From assembly GCA_024763505.1 (NCBI GenBank), contig JANTFI010000009.1, forward strand, positions 1 through 44,180: a stretch of DNA of 44,180 bases, written 5' to 3'. A model generated the notes under the pieces. It did not search any database. It was not told the DNA's origin and worked only from the letters and a program-made list of their open reading frames with translations. The translations under genes and the position numbers were made by a program. The stretch comes from Gammaproteobacteria bacterium. GTDB taxonomy: Bacteria > Pseudomonadota > Gammaproteobacteria > GCA-001735895. This document shows positions 40,158 to 44,180 of this stretch, one piece after another (within the stretch, counting starts at the first letter, position 1; each line of letters starts with the position of its first letter).

Positions 40158-42032
40158 TCACACGGACTCCAGCGCTTCCCAGCGTTCGAATAATTGCTCG
40201 AGTTCCTTTTCCAGCGAGGCCAGATTCTGCTGCGCCTCGCTGATTTCCTCGGCTGGTTGTTTGTAAAAATCCGGCTCGGCCATCTGCTGTTGCAGGGCTT
40301 CGATCTGTTGCTCGAGCTTTTCGATCTTGCGCGGGATCGCTTTCAATTCCTTTTGCTCGTTGAAACCGAGTTTTTTACGCGCGGGTTTCGCTTTGGGCTG
40401 AGTCGGGGTTTGTTTTTTGGCCGGTTTTTCCACCGTGGCGACTGGCTTGCGCTGGCGCAGCCAGTCATCATAGCCGCCGACATATTCGTTGACCCGGGCG
40501 TTGCCCTCGAAGGCGAAACAGTAATCGACAATGTTATTGATGAAGCTGCGGTCATGGCTGACCAGCAACAGGGTGCCATCGAAATCCATCAGCAATTCTT
40601 CGAGCAATTCCAGCGTGTCGATATCGAGATCATTGGTCGGTTCATCCATGATCAGAAAATTGAAAGGGCGGGTAAAAAGTCGCGCCAGCATCAACCGGTT
40701 GCGCTCACCGCCTGACAGTGCCTTGACCGGCGTGTTGACCTGATCGGGGCGAAACAGGAAATCCTTCAGATATCCGATCACATGCTTGTTGCTGCCATTG
40801 ATTTCGATGTTGTCCGAGCCATCGGCGATATTGTCGCGCACCGATTTTTCCAGATCGAGTTCATTGCGATTCTGGTCGAAGTAGGCGATTTCGAGCTTGC
40901 TGCCAATCTTGACCTGACCACTGTCCGGCTGCAGCTTGCCGAGCAGGAGCTGGATCAAGGTGGACTTGCCGCAGCCATTCGGTCCGATGATGCCGATCTT
41001 GTCGCCGCGCAGAATCTTGCAGCTGAAATTACGCACAATGGCTTGCTGTTGCCAGTTGAAATCGATGGCATCGGCTTCGATCACAATCTTGCCGGACGGG
41101 TCGGCTTTCTGGGTATTGAGCGCAGCCTTGCCGGATTGCTCGCGCCGCTGGGCACGTTCGACGCGCAGTTTTTGCAGTGCGCGCACGCGACCCTCGTTGC
41201 GGGTACGGCGTGCCTTGATGCCCTGGCGTATCCACGCTTCTTCCTGCGCCAGCTTCTTGTCGAACAGGGCATTGGCGGTTTGTTCGGCATCCAGTTGCTG
41301 CTGTTTGTTGAGCAGATACCGTTCATAATTGCCGGGCCAACTGCTGAGCTGACCTCGATCGAGATCGATGATGCGGGTAGCCAGATTTTGCAGAAAAGAG
41401 CGATCATGAGTGATGAACAGAATCGCGCCATGAAACGACTTCAGAAAGTTTTCCAACCATAGAATGGAATCGATATCGAGGTGGTTGGTGGGTTCGTCGA
41501 GTAGCAGCAGATCGGGCTCGGTGACCAGTGCCTGGGCCAGCAGACAGCGCCGCTTGAGCCCGCCCGACAGCGCGTCGAAGGCTTCTTCCGGTGGCAGTTG
41601 CAGCAGCGAAATGGTGGCACCGATGCGTTGCTCGATATTCCAGCCGTTTTGCGCCTCGATCTGCTGCTGCAGAGTTTCCATGCGGGTCAGCGCGGACGGG
41701 TCTGTACCCGCTTGCAAAGCCGCGTGATGCCAGTCGCGGATCACCTGACCGAGTTCGCCGACACCTTCAGCGACCACATCGTACACCGAGCCGGGAAGGG
41801 TCGGCGGCACGTCCTGACGTAATTGCGCCACGCGCATACCCTGGCTGACGATGACTTCACCCTCGTCCGGTTTGATTTGCCCTGCCAGCAGTTTCAGCAG
41901 GGTCGATTTGCCTTCTCCATTGCGCCCGACCAGACAAACCCGTTCGCCGGGTTCAATAGTCAGGTTGACATGGTCGAGCACCGGGTGGCTGCCGAAGCTG
42001 TGGTACAGGTTTTTCAGTGTGACGACGGGCAT
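40158..42032 (-). CDS. uup: ABC-F ATPase Uup
   Basis: 624 residues from ATG 42032. Two ATPase halves have Walker A GRNGEGKS and GPNGCGKS and signatures LSGGLKRR and LSGGERNR, with Walker B LLLLDEPTNHLD and FLIMDEPTNDLD. A linker joins them, and a coiled-coil C-terminal domain (about 530-624: EQKELKAIPRKIEKLEQQIEALQQQM) is the DNA- or ribosome-contacting tail that marks Uup. It acts on ribosomes and influences transposon excision. It has no membrane part. The 121-bp gap to pcnB probably contains a new promoter for the pcnB series. Confidence 0.93.
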   Translation of the reverse strand: MPVVTLKNLYHSFGSHPVLDHVNLTIEPGERVCLVGRNGEGKSTLLKLLAGQIKPDEGEVIVSQGMRVAQLRQDVPPTLPGSVYDVVAEGVGELGQVIRDWHHAALQAGTDPSALTRMETLQQQIEAQNGWNIEQRIGATISLLQLPPEEAFDALSGGLKRRCLLAQALVTEPDLLLLDEPTNHLDIDSILWLENFLKSFHGAILFITHDRSFLQNLATRIIDLDRGQLSSWPGNYERYLLNKQQQLDAEQTANALFDKKLAQEEAWIRQGIKARRTRNEGRVRALQKLRVERAQRREQSGKAALNTQKADPSGKIVIEADAIDFNWQQQAIVRNFSCKILRGDKIGIIGPNGCGKSTLIQLLLGKLQPDSGQVKIGSKLEIAYFDQNRNELDLEKSVRDNIADGSDNIEINGSNKHVIGYLKDFLFRPDQVNTPVKALSGGERNRLMLARLFTRPFNFLIMDEPTNDLDIDTLELLEELLMDFDGTLLLVSHDRSFINNIVDYCFAFEGNARVNEYVGGYDDWLRQRKPVATVEKPAKKQTPTQPKAKPARKKLGFNEQKELKAIPRKIEKLEQQIEALQQQMAEPDFYKQPAEEISEAQQNLASLEKELEQLFERWEALESV

Positions 42033-42057
42033 CAAAGGCTGCGCTGCAAAACGCGCA

Positions 42058-42086
42058 ATTATACCTTTCGAATGGGTGCTATTCCA
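42058..42086 (-). promoter_or_regulatory. Sigma-70 promoter for uup
   Basis: On the minus strand TGGAAT (42086-42081), a 17-base spacer and TATAAT (42063-42058). Transcription would begin near 42051, about 19 bases before the uup start. The -35 is a weak match. Confidence 0.5.
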
Positions 42087-42160
42087 TGTTCTGCGGGTGA
42101 TTCATTACCCGGCCTGCAAACTTCATGGATTTCAGCGCTATTATTGGGTAAATTGGTGCA

Positions 42161-44180
42161 ATGATGTTGTGCCCACAGTGCCGCAGTGAAAATGATGAAA
42201 GTCATCGGTTTTGCTTTCAATGTGGCACCGTTTTGCAAGTCGTTTGCGGCGCTTGTCGGTTTTTGAACCGTCCCGAAGCCCGGTTTTGCAGCGGATGTGG
42301 CGTCACTCTCAAGCCGGTTACGCCCGTCAACCGCCTGGCCCGCCCACAACCTGCGCCCTCTCCTGACGTACAACCCGAAAACACCCAGGCTGCCCCGGCT
42401 TCGCGGGTGGAGCGTCGTCAATTGACTCTGATGTTTTGCGATCTGGTTGGCTGGACATCGATCTCTACCCGGCTTGATGTCGAGGATTTGCGTGACATTA
42501 TCCAGTCTTATCAGGCGCTGGCCAGCTCGTCAGTAGCTCGCTATGACGGTGTGGTGTCACGCTTCATGGGGGATGGTGTTTTCAGCTATTTCGGCTATCC
42601 GCAGGCGCATGAAAACGATGCCGAACGAGCCGTGCTGAGCGGGCTGGAAATCGTCTCGGGCATGCGCCAGCTCGATGCCAAACTGGGCCGGCAGTTTGGT
42701 GTCGAACTGGCCGTCCGGGTCGGTATTGCAACCGGTCCTGTGGTGGTGGGAGACTTGATCGGTGCGGGCACGGCAGAAGAACGAGCGGTGGTCGGGAAGA
42801 CACCGAATCTGGCGTCGCGTATCGAGACGATTGCCAACCCCAACAGTGTTTTTATTGCCGGCTTGACACGCCAGCTGGTCAAGGAACGGTTCGCAATGAA
42901 AAGCATGGGAACGTTTGCACTGAAGGGCTTTGATGAGCCGGTGGAAGCCTGGCAAGTGCTCGGCAGTAAAAAGGCGAATAACCGCTACGATGCGATCAAT
43001 GTCCGCGAATTGTCCAACCGGGTCAGCCGCGATGCAGAAATCGAAGCCTTGATGCAAGCCTGGCAGGTCGCGCAGGCTGGACAGGGTTCGGCGTTGCTGG
43101 TTAAAGCCGAGGCCGGTTTTGGCAAATCGCACTTGTTGCAAGTGTTAAAAGACCGCTTGCGCGATCAGTTCCACAGTGTGCTGGAATGCCAGTGTTCTCC
43201 ATTTCATAGTAGCTCGGCATTTTATCCGGTGATCGATGTGCTGTCGCATCAATTGAAACTAAACGACAGCGACCCGGAACAAACCCGTCGCGACCAGTTG
43301 CATCATTTTTTGTGCCAGTTGGGGTTGGTGGACGATGAATCCTTTTTAATGCTGGCTTCCCTGTTGTCTGTGCCGGTTAAACAAACCAGTCCGCCGGTGA
43401 TCTGGACGGCCAACGAAAAAAAGCACAAGACACTGACTTCCTTGAGCCGGTTGATCCGGCTCATGTCCGGCGAGATGCCGTTGCTTCTGATTCTGGAAGA
43501 TATGCACTGGGTAGATCCGTCTACACTCGAGTTACTGACCCAGCTGCTGCGTGACTGCGTTGATGAAAAGATGTTGCTGGTGCTGACCTGCCGACCCGAG
43601 TTCAATCATTCCTGGGCCGGGTTCGAAAATTTTAAAACCCTGTCGCTGGCCCGTTTGAATCCGGAGGAAGCCGGACAGTTGGTGGAAAATATTGCCCGGC
43701 CACGACAGCTTTCACCGCAATGGATTGAGAAAATTGTCGAGCGCGGGGATGGTATTCCGCTGTTCATCGAAGAAATCACCCGGGTCGTGCTGTCGCAGGG
43801 GCAAGACGAGCAGGGCCACGAATATTTCACACTGTCGCAAGATCTCGATATTCCTGTGTCGCTGCGGGATTCGTTGACCGCGAGACTCGACCATCTGGGC
43901 GAAGTCAAGCCGCTGGCTCAATTGGCAGCCACGATCGGGCGAACCTTTACCTTTAATCAATTGTATCGAGTGGCCAATCTGGGTGCTGATACCTTGCGCC
44001 AGCAATTAACCCGGCTTTGCGCATCGAACCTGGTATACGAACATGGCAGCTATGGCAATCAGGCCTATACGTTCAAGCACGCTCTGATTCAGGATGCCGC
44101 CTATGAATCCCTGCTCAAGAGTCAGCGCCGCGAATACCATGCGCTGATCGCTACCGAGTTTGAAATCAGTTTCTCACAAA
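42161..44180 (+). CDS. Zinc-ribbon, class III cyclase and AAA-type ATPase signalling protein (3' end outside window)
   Basis: Open from ATG 42161 (or the next ATG 42164) to the right edge, over 670 residues. Two zinc ribbons come first (CPQC...CFQC and CGAC...CSGC, residues 4-46). A class III nucleotide cyclase domain follows (about 84-260) with FCDLVGWTSIS and SRFMGDGVFSYFGYP carrying the two metal Asp residues and VGKTPNLASRIE the transition-state Asn/Arg. Then an ATPase domain begins: the Walker A AEAGFGKS (316-323) has Ala where Gly is usual, and LLLILEDMHWVDPS is the Walker B. Members of this group are large LuxR/TPR-type regulators whose cyclase makes cAMP. The base-specifying Lys appears as Arg (SRF), so product identity is unsure. 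No C-terminal domain is visible. Confidence 0.9.
   Translation, partial: MMLCPQCRSENDESHRFCFQCGTVLQVVCGACRFLNRPEARFCSGCGVTLKPVTPVNRLARPQPAPSPDVQPENTQAAPASRVERRQLTLMFCDLVGWTSISTRLDVEDLRDIIQSYQALASSSVARYDGVVSRFMGDGVFSYFGYPQAHENDAERAVLSGLEIVSGMRQLDAKLGRQFGVELAVRVGIATGPVVVGDLIGAGTAEERAVVGKTPNLASRIETIANPNSVFIAGLTRQLVKERFAMKSMGTFALKGFDEPVEAWQVLGSKKANNRYDAINVRELSNRVSRDAEIEALMQAWQVAQAGQGSALLVKAEAGFGKSHLLQVLKDRLRDQFHSVLECQCSPFHSSSAFYPVIDVLSHQLKLNDSDPEQTRRDQLHHFLCQLGLVDDESFLMLASLLSVPVKQTSPPVIWTANEKKHKTLTSLSRLIRLMSGEMPLLLILEDMHWVDPSTLELLTQLLRDCVDEKMLLVLTCRPEFNHSWAGFENFKTLSLARLNPEEAGQLVENIARPRQLSPQWIEKIVERGDGIPLFIEEITRVVLSQGQDEQGHEYFTLSQDLDIPVSLRDSLTARLDHLGEVKPLAQLAATIGRTFTFNQLYRVANLGADTLRQQLTRLCASNLVYEHGSYGNQAYTFKHALIQDAAYESLLKSQRREYHALIATEFEISFSQ

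Noticed and set aside
40782-41462. Plus-strand frame of 226 codons opposite uup
   Set aside because: Opposite the conserved ATPase motifs of uup; regarded as a codon-bias shadow.

Overview
The window looks like a chromosomal segment of a free-living gammaproteobacterium. The support is the housekeeping order pcnB-folK-panB-panC, an uup ABC-F gene, a gnd/zwf/pgl operon, many c-di-GMP genes, and a large load of thiol, sulfur and metal genes (rhodaneses, DUF302 with cytochrome c, TauE/SafE, OsmC, CDF transporters, ArsJ). A sulfur-oxidising or metal-exposed sediment lifestyle fits, but the genus cannot be named from what is visible. There is no tRNA, rRNA, CRISPR array or intact mobile element.

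Layout. 1-3.2 kb (minus strand): the start of a repeat-bearing secreted fibre-like protein, a calcium-loop lipoprotein, a GNAT acetyltransferase, a PhnA/YjdM protein and a tiny membrane protein. 3.3-8.7 kb (plus): an extended -10 promoter and a compact RNA with mutually exclusive hairpins, one a perfect terminator, precede a PhnD-like periplasmic binding protein and a PAS-GGDEF-EAL protein (4-bp overlap); a 7TMR-DISM GGDEF cyclase follows. 8.7-11.1 kb (minus): a GNAT gene, then a two-haem cytochrome c-DUF302 fusion coupled to a second DUF302 protein. 11.5-14.4 kb: a SigZ-like ECF sigma factor, a frameshifted Fis-type HTH gene, and a secreted double rhodanese coupled to a metallo-beta-lactamase-fold protein, closed by a strong terminator.

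14.5-18.8 kb: an apparent arsenic/metal cassette. It holds an ArsP-family permease, an AhpD-like protein and a CxxC redoxin that both end in Cys-Cys tails, then GAPDH-arsJ-redoxin behind a TATAAT promoter with a Pho-box-like element. 18.8-22 kb: an exact FNR-type palindrome precedes a closely packed operon of an unknown 145-aa protein, a thioredoxin-like protein, a CDF exporter, a TauE/SafE exporter, a small protein, OsmC and a rhodanese remnant. 22-25.4 kb: an HlyD-type adaptor gene with two apparent single-base frameshifts, then intact FtsX/MacB-type permease and ATPase genes. 25.4-30.2 kb: a small unknown protein, a CDF transporter with a NifX-like tail, a protein with a histone-like N-terminus and a Met-rich C-terminal segment across one membrane helix, a GT9 glycosyltransferase, a second copy of the 145-aa protein (about 75% identical by hand alignment) and a DUF4282-like membrane protein.

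30.2-36.5 kb: pgi faces away from an operon gnd-zwf-pgl-glycerate kinase-like P-loop kinase, i.e. glucose-6-phosphate handling and the oxidative pentose phosphate branch. 36.5-42 kb (minus): panC, panB, folK, pcnB and uup. From 42.2 kb (plus) a zinc-ribbon, class III cyclase, AAA-type ATPase signalling protein runs off the right edge.

The most unusual items are the leader RNA at 3336-3410, the duplicated 145-aa family with an FNR box at one copy, the Cys-Cys-tailed arsenic-type cassette with a possible Pho box, the histone-like/Met-rich membrane protein, and the decayed stretch at 21.96-22.5 kb. All starts, boundaries, alignments and counts were read by eye.
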